A stretch of DNA of 64,000 nt from CALMEC01 sp964628685 (GTDB lineage: Bacteria > Actinomycetota > Thermoleophilia > Miltoncostaeales > Miltoncostaeaceae). A program made the translations under genes and the position numbers. The notes beneath the pieces were generated by a model, which saw nothing but the letters and a program-made list of their open reading frames with translations, was not told the DNA's origin and made no database searches. Each line of letters starts with the position of its first letter. Positions within the stretch are counted from its first letter, which is position 1. This document shows, piece by piece, positions 34,890-44,329 of the stretch. The stretch is from contig CAZVNM010000003.1 in assembly GCA_964628685.1 (NCBI GenBank), positions 248,001-312,000 of the forward strand. The letters are read 5' to 3'.

Positions 34890-37532
34890 ATGCCCACGAC
34901 CTCCCAGCCCGACTCCCGCTCACGGATCCGACGGCTGCGGCGAATCCAGATCGCCGCGGTGGCGATCCCGACCCTGCTCGTCGTGATCGCATCGTTCCTG
35001 ATCGCCCACGGCGTGATGACCGCGGGGGACGATCGGCGCGAGCTCGAGACGGTGGCCGAACGCGTGAGCGACCTGCGCCGGGAGCTGCAGTCCGAGTACA
35101 TGGGCTACTGGCGCGCACGGGCCGAACGCGGCGGGGCCGCCGCGGTCCCGCCCTCCATCCGGCGGGCGTTCGTCGATCGCGCACGCGATTTCGAGGATCT
35201 CGCCCGCCGTCGCGAGCAGATCCTCGCGGAGATCGGGCCCATCGTGGACGTGCGCCGGTCGCTGGACACCCTCAGCGGGATCATCCTGACGGGGGTGGTC
35301 TCCCAGGAGACCGATCCCGCCGAGATCGCCCGGCTCACCGCCGCGGCGGACCGCGCGGTGCGGGGCATCGACGAGGGCCTCGCCCGATGGGAGGTGGCCC
35401 TGGAGGCGGAGGTGCGAAACGCCGGCCGCTCCGCGGACCGGTTCGCCGCGCGCCTGCTGGTCGCGTTCGGCGTGCTCATCGCCGTCCTCGTCGCGGTGGC
35501 CTGGACGATGTGGGCCACCGTGGACCGCCAGCGGCGGCGGGCGCTTGCGCAGATGGCGGGTGAACGCGACGCGACGCGGCTCGTGATGACCACGGTCCAG
35601 GACGGGCTGGCGGAGGTGGATCCCTCGGGTGTCGTCCTGGGCGTCAACCAGCGGATGGTGGACCTGATCGCGCGTCCCCGTGAGGAGCTGGTGGGGCGGC
35701 CGGTGCCGTGGTGGCCGGAGATCCCGCCCGACTTCACCGGCGAGATGGACCTGCGGCTCGTCGCCACGTCGGGCGTCGAGCGCGACGTGCTCCTGAGCGT
35801 CTCCCCGCTCGCCAACGGTCAGGGGGCGCTGCACGTCGTCAAGGACATGACCCTGCGCCGGCGCGCCGAGCGCCAGTTGCGTGAGCTCGCGACCGAGCGG
35901 GAGGTCCTTCGCCGGGTGGCCACGTTCGTGGCGACGGGACCGGAGCCCGACGAGGTCTTCCGGCTGGTGGCCGCCGAGTCGGCGCGGCTCCTGGGTGGCG
36001 ACGCCGCGGTCGTGCGGCGGCTCGACCACGAGGCGGGGCGCGCGGAGGAGATGGGACGCTCGGTGCAGGACGGCGCGTCGGTGGAGGCCCCGCCGTCCCG
36101 GATCCCCCTGGACGGGGACGACCCCGTGGCGACGGCGCTTCGCGGGGTCTCGGCCTGCCGGGTGGAGGACACCGCCGGCGTGCCGGGTGCGGCGGCGCAG
36201 ATCTACGCCGACGCCGGCTACCGGTCGATCGCGATCGTCCCCATCCGAAGCGGCGCCACCCAGTGGGGCACCCTCGAGGTGCTCGCCACCGTGCCGGGGG
36301 CCATCCCGCTCGACGCCGAGACCCGCCTGATGCGCTTCGCCGAGCTGGTGGGGATGACCGTGACCAACGCCGACGCCCACGCCCGGCTTGCCGACCAGGC
36401 GGGCACCGACCCCCTCACCGGTCTCGCCAACCACCGGCGCTTCCACGAGCGTCTGCGCCGCCAGTTCGACGAGGCCGACGGCGAATCGGACCTCTCGGTC
36501 GTGATGATCGACCTCGACCGCTTCCAGGACGTCAACATCGCCTACGGCCACCGGGTCGGCGACGAGGTGCTGGCCGAGGTCGCCCGCCGTCTGGCGGCGG
36601 AGGCGCGCAGCGGCGAGACGGTGGCGCGCATCGGCGGCGAGGAGTTTGCGTGGATCCTGCCGGGCACCGACGGCCTCGACGCCTGGCGTGCCGCCGAACG
36701 TGGCCGGCGTGCGATCGCCGAGGCGCCCTTCCCGGGCGGCGTGGGGTCGATCACCGCGTCCGCGGGTGTGGCCGACCGCTCCCAGGCCGCGACGCCCGCG
36801 GAGCTCATGCGGCTGGCCGAGGGGGCGCTCTACTGGGCCAAGGCCACCGGTCGCAACGTGACGCTGCGGTACTCGGCCGACGTCGTGCAGGAGTTCTCGG
36901 CCGACGAGCGGGCCGAGCGGCTGGCGCGGACCCAGGCGGTCACCGCCCTGCGCGTCCTGGCGCGCGCGGTGGACGCCAAGGACCCCAGCACCGCCCGCCA
37001 CAGCGTGCGCGTCGCGACGCTCAGCGTGTCGATCGCCCGTGGCATGGGCTGGGGCGAGGCCCGCCTGGAGGCGCTGGAGGAGGCGGCGCTCCTGCACGAC
37101 GTCGGCAAGATCGGCGTGCCCGACGCCCTCCTGCTGAAGCCGACGCCGCTCACCGACGACGAGCGCGCCGCGGTCGCCCACCACGCCGCGCTGGGCGCCG
37201 AGATCGTCTCGGAGGCGCTCTCACCCGTGCAGGTGTCCTGGGTGCGCTCCCACCACGAGCGCTGGGACGGCACCGGGTACCCCGACCGGCTGGCCGCGGA
37301 CGACATCCCCACCGGTGCCCGCATCATCGCGGTGGCCGACGCGTGGGACGCCATGACCTCGGTGCGCACGTACGGGCATCCGCGGGCGGACGGCTGGGCA
37401 CTCGACGAGATCACCCGCAACGCCGGTCGTCAGTTCGCGCCGGAGGTCGTCGAGGCCTTCGTCCGCATCCACGCGCTGGGCGAGATCCCGAGGCCGGACA
37501 CCCGGCCGGTCGCCGCCCGCGACCCCGACTGA
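34890..37532 (+). CDS. Membrane sensor with PAS, GAF, GGDEF and HD-GYP domains
   Basis: 880 aa, a two-way cyclic-di-GMP enzyme candidate. Two membrane helices (about 18-38 and 190-212) flank a mostly helical extracytoplasmic sensor. Then come a PAS-like region (about 225-320), a GAF domain (about 335-490), a GGDEF domain with RIGGEEF (582-586) and an HD-GYP domain with HDVGKIGVPD (His736/Asp737), HHERWDG (788) and GYP (796-798). Both catalytic motifs look intact. ATG at 34890 is preferred; a TTG lies directly before it. It sits between two polysaccharide operons, so control of their output is likely. It is convergent with the next gene, with one base between the stops. Confidence 0.92.
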   Translation: MPTTSQPDSRSRIRRLRRIQIAAVAIPTLLVVIASFLIAHGVMTAGDDRRELETVAERVSDLRRELQSEYMGYWRARAERGGAAAVPPSIRRAFVDRARDFEDLARRREQILAEIGPIVDVRRSLDTLSGIILTGVVSQETDPAEIARLTAAADRAVRGIDEGLARWEVALEAEVRNAGRSADRFAARLLVAFGVLIAVLVAVAWTMWATVDRQRRRALAQMAGERDATRLVMTTVQDGLAEVDPSGVVLGVNQRMVDLIARPREELVGRPVPWWPEIPPDFTGEMDLRLVATSGVERDVLLSVSPLANGQGALHVVKDMTLRRRAERQLRELATEREVLRRVATFVATGPEPDEVFRLVAAESARLLGGDAAVVRRLDHEAGRAEEMGRSVQDGASVEAPPSRIPLDGDDPVATALRGVSACRVEDTAGVPGAAAQIYADAGYRSIAIVPIRSGATQWGTLEVLATVPGAIPLDAETRLMRFAELVGMTVTNADAHARLADQAGTDPLTGLANHRRFHERLRRQFDEADGESDLSVVMIDLDRFQDVNIAYGHRVGDEVLAEVARRLAAEARSGETVARIGGEEFAWILPGTDGLDAWRAAERGRRAIAEAPFPGGVGSITASAGVADRSQAATPAELMRLAEGALYWAKATGRNVTLRYSADVVQEFSADERAERLARTQAVTALRVLARAVDAKDPSTARHSVRVATLSVSIARGMGWGEARLEALEEAALLHDVGKIGVPDALLLKPTPLTDDERAAVAHHAALGAEIVSEALSPVQVSWVRSHHERWDGTGYPDRLAADDIPTGARIIAVADAWDAMTSVRTYGHPRADGWALDEITRNAGRQFAPEVVEAFVRIHALGEIPRPDTRPVAARDPD

Positions 37533-37533
37533 G

Positions 37534-38604
37534 TCAGTCCTCGTCGCCGGCGGCCCGCGCGAGGATGCGCGCGATGCGGGTCGCCTGCAGGTCGACGGCG
37601 TGGTCGGCGGCGGCCGCGACGCACGTCGCCTCGTCCGGCGGGTCGGCCAGGACGCGGGCGATGCCGTCGGCGATGGAGCCGACGTCCATGGGGTCGACCA
37701 GGGTGCCGGCGGTGCCGACGACCTCCGACGTCCCGCCGATCCGGGTCGCGACGACCGGACGTCCGCAGGCCAGGGCCTCCAGCGCGACCACCCCGAGTGG
37801 CTCGACGGTGCTTGGGATCGCGAGCAGGTCGGCCGCGATCATCCAGCGCACCACGTCGTCGTGCGAGACGGGTCCGGGGATGCTGACCTCGGCGTCGAGG
37901 CCCATCGCCGCCGCGCGGCGCAGCAGCGTCTCGCGCAGGGGGCCGTCCCCCACGAGGGCCAGGCGCGTGTCGGGACGGCGCTCGCGCACACGGGCCACCG
38001 CCTGCAGCAGCCGCTCCGGGTTCTTGCGCTCGTTCAGGCCGCCCACCGCCACCACCAGGCGGCCCTCCTCCGGCAGACCCAGCTCGCGCCGGGCGACGGC
38101 GCGGTCGCCGGGGCGGAAGCGCGTCGTGTCGACGCCCATGTCGATCACGTCGACCGGTGGCGACGCCAGGCCGGTGGCCTTGAGCTCGCCCGCCAGGTAG
38201 CGGCTGACGGCGATGACCGCCGCGGCGTCGCGCAGGGCCGGGGCGGTGAGCAGCCGGATCCGCGACGAGGCGAGGTTGCGCACGTCGCGTCCGTGGGCGG
38301 TCAGCACCCAGGGCCGGCGCGCCCGCCGGCCGGCCATCCGGGCGATCGCCCCGGTCGGGAAGAGGAAGTGCCCGTAGATCACGTCCACGTCGCGTGCGGC
38401 GCGCAGCGCCCGGGTGAGGAGTCCCAGGTACTTGGCCGGGGTGCGCAGCGGTCCACGGTCCCGACGGTCGATCACCACGCGGGTGACCTCGTGCCCCTGC
38501 CGCTCGAGCGCATCGCACATGGTGGCCACGAACGCCCCGTAGTCGGGCGCATCGGGGCCCGGATACATGTTGCTGAGGCACATGATCCGGAGCGACCGGG
38601 TCAT
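37534..38604 (-). CDS. Family 4 glycosyltransferase
   Basis: 356 aa GT-B enzyme with MCLSNMYPGPDAPDYGAFV at the start, VLTAHGRDVRN, VIDMGVDTTRFRPGDR, VVAVGGLNERKNPERL and VEPLGVVALEALACGRPVVA with the donor-site Glu. It is related in wording to the TuaC-like enzyme of the first operon. The ATG at 38604 overlaps the ligase-like gene stop (ATGA). Last gene of the second polysaccharide run. Confidence 0.88.
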   Translation of the reverse strand: MTRSLRIMCLSNMYPGPDAPDYGAFVATMCDALERQGHEVTRVVIDRRDRGPLRTPAKYLGLLTRALRAARDVDVIYGHFLFPTGAIARMAGRRARRPWVLTAHGRDVRNLASSRIRLLTAPALRDAAAVIAVSRYLAGELKATGLASPPVDVIDMGVDTTRFRPGDRAVARRELGLPEEGRLVVAVGGLNERKNPERLLQAVARVRERRPDTRLALVGDGPLRETLLRRAAAMGLDAEVSIPGPVSHDDVVRWMIAADLLAIPSTVEPLGVVALEALACGRPVVATRIGGTSEVVGTAGTLVDPMDVGSIADGIARVLADPPDEATCVAAAADHAVDLQATRIARILARAAGDED

Positions 38605-40127
38605 GGGCGGACCACCACGCGGGGTGAGGGCTGCGGCGGCCGGACGAGCGTCGCCGCGGCGATGCCGAGAAGCGCCCAGATGGCCGGGTCCTCGAACAGC
38701 GACGAGTAGAGCAGGCTGTGGGCGAAGATCCCCGCCAGGAGCGCGAGCAGCACCGTCATGAGAAGCGCGTCGTCGTGGGGCCCGCGCGCCGCGCGCCAGA
38801 GCACGATGAGGACGCCGATCCCGAGGAGGGTGAAGAGGGCCATGCCGATGGCGCCCAACTCGGCCAGCACGGTCACCGGGGCGGTGTGCGAGATGAACAC
38901 CCGTGTGCGCGCGCTCGTACGGCGGGGCAGGGTCTCCTCGTAGCGCTTCGAGAACGCCCCCAGCCCGACGCCCGCCACCGGTTCGGCCTTCCAGAGGTCG
39001 ACGCCGCCGCTCACCAGGCGGAAGCGACCCTCGCCCGAGGCGGCCAGGGCGCTCCAGGAGGTCGCCTTCTCCCGCACCCCGGGTTTGAAGGCCACCGCCG
39101 GGCCGCCGATCAGAAGCAGGGCGGCGACGCCGACGAGGAGGGTGCGCCGCACGCCGAACACCTTGAGCGCCACGATCGTCAGGCCCACCATGAGCATCAG
39201 GGCGCTGGAGCGCGAGAAGGTGACCGCCAGCCCGCCCGCCATGACCACGCAGGCGCCGATGAGCGCCAGCCGCAGCCCGTCGTTTCGGACGACCACCAGG
39301 AGGGCGACCGACGCCACCAGCCCGATCGCCAGGTAGCGCCCGAGGATGTTGGGGTCGTAGAAGATGCCGTTGGCCCGGAAGAAGCGGTTGTAGATGTTGC
39401 CCTGCTTGAGGGTCTCGTTCCACCAGATTGCCTTGGTCGCGAACTGGAACAGGGCGAGCAGGGCGGTGGCGACCGCGATGCCGATCGTGATCGTCGTCAC
39501 GGTGGCCAGGGCGCGGCGGTCGAGCGGCCAGAAGCACGCGACCAGCCGCGTGAGGATCACGAACGGCACGTAGAAGAAGGCCATCTTGACGGTGGCCTCC
39601 TGGATGTCGGCGCTCCAGAGCGTGGAGACGAGCGACAGGGCCACGAACAGCCCGAGCGGCAGGTCGATCAGCCACGAGCGGGGCGGCACCAGCGGCACGC
39701 GGCCGCGGGCGATCCCCACGAACCAGGCGATGATCCCGAGGCCGATCACCAGGTAGAGCGGTAGGAGCAGGTTGGCGCTCTGATGGCCGAGGGTCACCGG
39801 CAGGCGGATCGGGAGGGCGACCGCGACGAGTCCCAGCCACACGATCGGCCGGCGCAGGATCAGGCGCACGAGCGGGATTGCGACGCCCACGACGACCAGC
39901 GCGCCGATCGCCAGGCCGGCCACGCCCACCCGGTCGGTCACCCGTTCCAGGTCGTCGCGGCCGATCAGGCTGCCGCCCAGCATCAGCCAGGCGGCCGAGA
40001 GCACGCCCATCGCCGCCACGTGACGGGCGCTGGGGTCGCCGCCGCGCCGCGCCGGCAGCAGGAACGCGACGGCGGCCAGTCCGGCGATGATCGCCGCGAC
40101 CACCTGGAATCGCTCGACCGCGGTCAC
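38601..40127 (-). CDS. Second O-antigen ligase/polymerase family membrane protein
   Basis: 508 aa with about 12 membrane helices. The extracytoplasmic loop has PVAGVGLGAFSKRYEE and FISHTAPVTVLAELGAIGM, the WaaL/Wzy_C-type pattern with His near the end. It is only distantly similar to the ligase-like protein at 33189-34769, so the strain probably makes two polymers or two linkages. GTG at 40127 overlaps the previous stop. Confidence 0.84.
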   Translation of the reverse strand: MTAVERFQVVAAIIAGLAAVAFLLPARRGGDPSARHVAAMGVLSAAWLMLGGSLIGRDDLERVTDRVGVAGLAIGALVVVGVAIPLVRLILRRPIVWLGLVAVALPIRLPVTLGHQSANLLLPLYLVIGLGIIAWFVGIARGRVPLVPPRSWLIDLPLGLFVALSLVSTLWSADIQEATVKMAFFYVPFVILTRLVACFWPLDRRALATVTTITIGIAVATALLALFQFATKAIWWNETLKQGNIYNRFFRANGIFYDPNILGRYLAIGLVASVALLVVVRNDGLRLALIGACVVMAGGLAVTFSRSSALMLMVGLTIVALKVFGVRRTLLVGVAALLLIGGPAVAFKPGVREKATSWSALAASGEGRFRLVSGGVDLWKAEPVAGVGLGAFSKRYEETLPRRTSARTRVFISHTAPVTVLAELGAIGMALFTLLGIGVLIVLWRAARGPHDDALLMTVLLALLAGIFAHSLLYSSLFEDPAIWALLGIAAATLVRPPQPSPRVVVRP

Positions 40128-41119
40128 GGGCGGAGCGGGATCAGCGCCCGCGCGTCGTCGGTGGTGGCCACGAGCCAGAGCCCGTTGATCGGGATGTTGC
40201 GCGGCAGGGGGATGCGCGTCGTCGCGAGGGGGCCGCTCACGCGTGCACCCACGCTCCGTCCGACCACCGCGGTGGTCGGGCCACCCGGGTCGCCGGTGCG
40301 GCGCACGATCTCGATGGTCACTCGCGTCGACGGTTCGAGCGGCGTGCCGTCCGTGCGCATCAGCCGGATCCGCGGCCGCGTCCCCAGCCGCGGTGCCGGC
40401 GGGATGGCGCGGCCCACGGCGTGCCCCACCCAGCAGGTCGCCGCACTGGTCGCGGTGTTCTTCGCGCGGTCGGTCAGCGAGGCGCGGATGATGTAGAGGC
40501 CCGGCTCGACGCGCTTGCCGTCGGCGCCGGTGCCGTCCCAGTTCCACAGCACGGTCTGGCCGGACGTGGCGTTGCGCCGGTCGAGCCGGGCGACCGCGAC
40601 ATCCCGCCCGCTGGTGGGGACCGCCACCAGCGACATGTCGCCGGCGTCGAGCGCGGTCGCACCCACCCGGCACTCACCCTCGCCCGGGCCCTCGATGGCG
40701 GCCGAGGCCACCGACAGGGTGCCGAGGGACGGCGGGGACCGGTCGATCGTGATGCGCTTGCTGTTGTTGTACTGCTTCTTGCCGGCCCGGGCGCGGACGC
40801 TCACCACGTACTGGCCGTCGGGGACCGGCCGGCTGTCGTTGGCCGTGCCGTCCCAGTCCAGGCGGACGATGCCCGCGGGCTGGTCGCCGGTGGTGAGCGT
40901 GCGCCATTCGCGTGTGCCGCCCACCTCCACGATGGAGACCTCGGCGTGCCCGGGCTCGTTCAGCCGGAACGAGATCCGGGCGATGTCCCGCGCGCCATCG
41001 CCGTTGGGGCTGAAGAGGCGCGTCACCTGGAACCCCCGGACGATCGGCGGGGGCGTCGGAAACGCGAACGGCACCAGGAAGACCGCGATGGCGGTGGCGA
41101 ACAGCAGGATGGCGAGCAC
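40124..41119 (-). CDS. Membrane-anchored protein with FlgD-type Ig domains
   Basis: 331 aa. A hydrophobic N-terminal anchor (about 1-20) is followed by FSPNGDGARDIARISFRL, the calcium-loop signature of gliding-type/FlgD-Ig surface domains, and a second Ig-like part (VLWNWDGTGADGKRVEPGLYIIRASL). The GTG at 41119 is the only standard start in frame, but about 15 codons upstream (TNPPETPRTSRRTAG) could also be part of the protein if a rare start is used. Its extracytoplasmic location suggests a structural role near the polymer. Confidence 0.7.
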   Translation of the reverse strand: MLAILLFATAIAVFLVPFAFPTPPPIVRGFQVTRLFSPNGDGARDIARISFRLNEPGHAEVSIVEVGGTREWRTLTTGDQPAGIVRLDWDGTANDSRPVPDGQYVVSVRARAGKKQYNNSKRITIDRSPPSLGTLSVASAAIEGPGEGECRVGATALDAGDMSLVAVPTSGRDVAVARLDRRNATSGQTVLWNWDGTGADGKRVEPGLYIIRASLTDRAKNTATSAATCWVGHAVGRAIPPAPRLGTRPRIRLMRTDGTPLEPSTRVTIEIVRRTGDPGGPTTAVVGRSVGARVSGPLATTRIPLPRNIPINGLWLVATTDDARALIPLRP

Positions 41120-41163
41120 CCCGGCCGTCCGGCGTGAGGTGCGGGGGGTTTCGGGCGGATTGG

Positions 41164-41913
41164 TCAGCGCGGTCGGAAGGCGAGGCAGATGTAGAAGCCG
41201 AAGCGCCCGACGGGCGTGTGCGACAGGCGGATCTCGGCGTCGCGCGCGGCCTTCAGCCGGTAGATGCGGCCGATCTGCGAGCCCACGCGACCACCCGGGC
41301 GGAAGAAGATGCCGCGACGGCTGACGGTGACGAGCCCCGCCGCCTCACCGTGCGACTCGAGGTCGCCCCAGGTCTGCCAGTTGTCGATCGGCGCGAGGCT
41401 CAGCTTGATGCCCGGCACGCCGCGGTCGTGCAGCCAGCGGCGCAGGCCGTGCAGGCTGCGGCGGTTGGGGGTGGAGACCACGATCACGCCACCCGGTGCC
41501 AGACGCTCGCGGGCGGCGGTGAGGCACGCGCGCGGATCCTCCAGGTGCTCCAGCACATCGGTGATGGTCACCAGGTCGAACGGCCCCTCGGGCGGCTCGT
41601 AGGCGCTTCCCACCTGCGCCGTCAGACGGTCGGCGGCCCCCAGCTCGGCCAGACGCTGGTTGGCGATCTCGACCGACTCGGGCGAGAGGTCGACGCCCAC
41701 GCCCGAAAGGCCGCGTGCGGCCAGCTGCTCGAGCAGGAAGCCGGTGCCGCAGCCGATGTCCAGCCCCCGGCCCTGCGGTGCGGTGAACCGGTCGATCGTC
41801 TCGAGCACCAGGGCCATGCGGCTCTGCAGGTGCCAGTTGCGGTCCTCCACCTCGTACAGGCGCGGCGCGAGGTCGTCGTAGTACTGCTGGACGTTTGAAA
41901 GGCGGTCGCTCAC
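41164..41913 (-). CDS. Class I SAM-dependent methyltransferase
   Basis: 249 aa. Motif I LDIGCGTGFLLEQL, motif II VGVDLSPES, and VTITDVLEHLEDP, as in UbiG/Methyltransf_11 enzymes. The C-terminal third has two basic-hydrophobic stretches. GTG at 41913 gives a 4-nt overlap with the upstream gene; an ATG 15 nt upstream would also be in frame. Within the operon it may methylate a sugar or cap the glycan chain. Confidence 0.82.
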   Translation of the reverse strand: MSDRLSNVQQYYDDLAPRLYEVEDRNWHLQSRMALVLETIDRFTAPQGRGLDIGCGTGFLLEQLAARGLSGVGVDLSPESVEIANQRLAELGAADRLTAQVGSAYEPPEGPFDLVTITDVLEHLEDPRACLTAARERLAPGGVIVVSTPNRRSLHGLRRWLHDRGVPGIKLSLAPIDNWQTWGDLESHGEAAGLVTVSRRGIFFRPGGRVGSQIGRIYRLKAARDAEIRLSHTPVGRFGFYICLAFRPR

Positions 41914-43052
41914 GGGATGGGGGCCCATTTCTGTGGCAGCTGGATCTGGCGGGCCCAGCGCTGGAAGACGGTCAGCGCCGGCTTGGATGTCCAGTCCTCG
42001 CGGAAGAGCCCGGCGGGCCAGTCACGATGATCCTGGAGATTGAAGTACACCACGGCGACCACGTTCCTGTGGCGCCGGGCGAGACGGTACGTCATGTCGA
42101 TCCACCGTGCCTGCTGTGCCTCCGTCACGAAATAGCGGTGATACGTGCTGTAGCTCGTCGTGTAGCTCGTTTCGCTGATGATGACCGGCATCCTGCCGCG
42201 CGGCGAGAGCCGGTCGAGGTCCCGCGTGAGGGTGCCGAGCGTGCGCCACGACGGGAAGAACGCGGCGCGGTCCGGCGGTCCCACCGAGTGCATGTGCTGC
42301 GCCCACGCGTCGAACGGCACCCGCCCGGGGCCGAGCGCCGCGCGGAACCGCCGCAGGAACTCGTGCGTGCCGATCGTGGTGCTGGCGCTGCGACAGCCGC
42401 TGTTGTCGGCCGCGGCGGTCTCCCCGGCCACCACGACGACCCGCCGGTTGGCGGCCTTGATGCGCGGGTAGGCCAGCCGCATGAGCCGTGCGTAGTTGAC
42501 CGGCGAGACGGGGACCCAGCGCGAGCCGACGCGACGGCACTGCGGCGAGGTCATGAGGTCGATGTTGGGTTCGTTGCGCGGGCTGATGCTGCGGATGGCG
42601 GGCAGCCGGCCGCCGTCCGGATCCGGGAACGTCCCGCTGTAGCGCTTGGCCACCGCGGCCGCGAAGTCGGCACCCGGTCCCGGTGGCGGCGCGGCGTTCC
42701 ACCGGCCACCGGGCGTGGCCCACGCCGGCGTGCCGAGCAGGGTGACCATGATGTTGACGCCGCGGCGATGGAGCCCGCGCACCACCTGGTCGTACAGACG
42801 CCAGTCGTAGGCCGGGTCGGCGGGGTTTCGGGGCTGCGCGGGTCTGCGCGTGGCGACCTTGCTCCAGTCGATGTCGATCCGCGTCCAGCGCGCACGGGTG
42901 CTCGCCAGCCGGTCGAGGCGCATCGAGACGTGGGCCGGGTCGGTGTTGTTGGCGATCTGGTCGTCCTGGATCGCCACCACGGGCGCGCCCGGGGCGGCGG
43001 GGGCGACCATGAGCGTGGCGATGGCGACCGCGCCGACGAATCCTCTGATCAT
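41910..43052 (-). CDS. Secreted glycoside hydrolase-like protein (GH39/GH5 clan A type)
   Basis: 380 aa. A signal peptide (about 1-23) precedes a TIM barrel. The acid/base candidate is Glu161 in SPRNEPN and the nucleophile candidate is Glu294 in VIISETSY; the N-terminal strand has WTRIDIDWSKV, as in clan GH-A enzymes. It may trim or release the polysaccharide made by the operon. ATG at 43052 overlaps the upstream stop by 4 nt. Confidence 0.8.
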   Translation of the reverse strand: MIRGFVGAVAIATLMVAPAAPGAPVVAIQDDQIANNTDPAHVSMRLDRLASTRARWTRIDIDWSKVATRRPAQPRNPADPAYDWRLYDQVVRGLHRRGVNIMVTLLGTPAWATPGGRWNAAPPPGPGADFAAAVAKRYSGTFPDPDGGRLPAIRSISPRNEPNIDLMTSPQCRRVGSRWVPVSPVNYARLMRLAYPRIKAANRRVVVVAGETAAADNSGCRSASTTIGTHEFLRRFRAALGPGRVPFDAWAQHMHSVGPPDRAAFFPSWRTLGTLTRDLDRLSPRGRMPVIISETSYTTSYSTYHRYFVTEAQQARWIDMTYRLARRHRNVVAVVYFNLQDHRDWPAGLFREDWTSKPALTVFQRWARQIQLPQKWAPIP

Positions 43053-44149
43053 GGCTGGATCCTCGGTCCGTACATGGGCGGGACGTCGCGGACCGGGAAG
43101 ACGCGCATGGCCGTCTGCCGGACCCGGCGCTTGCCCACCCGCGGGTTGATGCGCTCGAGCGTGACGATGCGCATGCCGTCGGTGGCCAGGCCGTACGCGG
43201 CGCTTCGCAGGAGGGCGACGCGGCGGACCTGCTGACCGGTTACCTGCTGCAGCACCGAACGGCCCGCGGTGATGGCGATGGTGCGGTCGCCGGCGGCGAT
43301 CCGCGGCGCGTGCGTGCCGCTCCAGACCTCCACGGGCTGCCAGTCGGGCGCGTCGTAGCGCACGACCGAGTGGCGCCGCCGGGTGGTGTCGTACGCCGCG
43401 ACGGCCAGCATGCGCTCGGTCAGCGCGATCGCGCGCGACCCGGCGGGTGCGGGCACGTCGGCCAACGGGACCGGGTCGGCTCCGACCGGCGCGCCGGCCA
43501 CACGCACGCGCCCGCCGCGGACGTCGATCCACGCGAGCATGCCGGGTGCCATCGACACGAGACGTCCGAGGGGCGCCGCGTCGATGATCACGTCGCGCCG
43601 CGGTCCCAGCGGGTTGTACGGGTCGCGCCCCACGCCCTGGTCCACCAGGTGGATGCGGCCCAGGTTGTCGCGCTGCACCATCCGCGCGGTCTCGCCCTGC
43701 AGGCCCACGGCGATGGTCACGGGGCCACGCCCACGGCTGTCGGCCTGCACCGGGGTGTCGTGCTCGTTGGTGAGGCAGCAGTACGTCACCTGCGGACGGA
43801 AGTTGCGTCCCGTGGCCGCCAGCACGTGTTGCCCCGCGCCGTCGGAGGTGAGCAGGCCGCCGGTGGTGCGCCCCGCGCTCGTGCGCAGGATGACCCCCAA
43901 GAGGCGCCGTCCGTTGAAGGCCGTGTGCCGGATGGGCGCCCGGAAGGTGTCGGTGCGGTAGACGGTGTAGCCGCCCGGCCGGACCGTGTTGAGCGTCGAA
44001 CGGGCGTAGACGACGTAGTCGCCGGCGATGCTCACCTCCATGTGCCACCAGCCGTTCATCCTGCGCTCGTTGGCGGGCAGCGCCATCGCACTGCCCGCCG
44101 CGCCGATGCCGATGCACACCGCCAGCGGCGCGACCCATCTGATCCTCAT
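43049..44149 (-). CDS. Secreted protein of unknown function, possible beta-propeller
   Basis: 366 aa, not recognised. A signal peptide of about 22 residues ends ...AGSAMA. The mature part shows repeated short strands with Asp/Gly turns (GDYVVYARS, GMLAWIDVRGGRV, RTIAITAGRS, DGMRIVTLERI), like a propeller. A Cys-Cys pair lies in VTYCCLTN. The ATG at 44149 has GGGGGCT just upstream. It is the first gene of the second polysaccharide run; a 180-bp gap before it should hold the promoter. Confidence 0.65.
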   Translation of the reverse strand: MRIRWVAPLAVCIGIGAAGSAMALPANERRMNGWWHMEVSIAGDYVVYARSTLNTVRPGGYTVYRTDTFRAPIRHTAFNGRRLLGVILRTSAGRTTGGLLTSDGAGQHVLAATGRNFRPQVTYCCLTNEHDTPVQADSRGRGPVTIAVGLQGETARMVQRDNLGRIHLVDQGVGRDPYNPLGPRRDVIIDAAPLGRLVSMAPGMLAWIDVRGGRVRVAGAPVGADPVPLADVPAPAGSRAIALTERMLAVAAYDTTRRRHSVVRYDAPDWQPVEVWSGTHAPRIAAGDRTIAITAGRSVLQQVTGQQVRRVALLRSAAYGLATDGMRIVTLERINPRVGKRRVRQTAMRVFPVRDVPPMYGPRIQP

Positions 44150-44278
44150 ACAGCCCCCGTCGACGAAGAACCTCCGAGGCGCATCGGAATGGCCGTTCCG
44201 CGCCTCATCGGCGGCGAAGGGTAACGGAGGGCGGGTCGCGGGACCAAGACGCACGGTGCGCCATGCCCCGAAATATCC

Positions 44279-44302
44279 GAGGGGGCCCGACCGGGCCCCC
44301 TC
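44279..44302 (-). terminator. Intrinsic terminator of the LppX-like lipoprotein gene
   Basis: Perfect 10-bp stem GAGGGGGCCC/GGGCCCCCTC with a 4-nt loop, followed on the minus strand by GGATATTT. It lies 28 bp after the lipoprotein stop. Confidence 0.75.
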
Positions 44303-44329
44303 GGTGTCACACACGTTGTCCGGGTCGTT

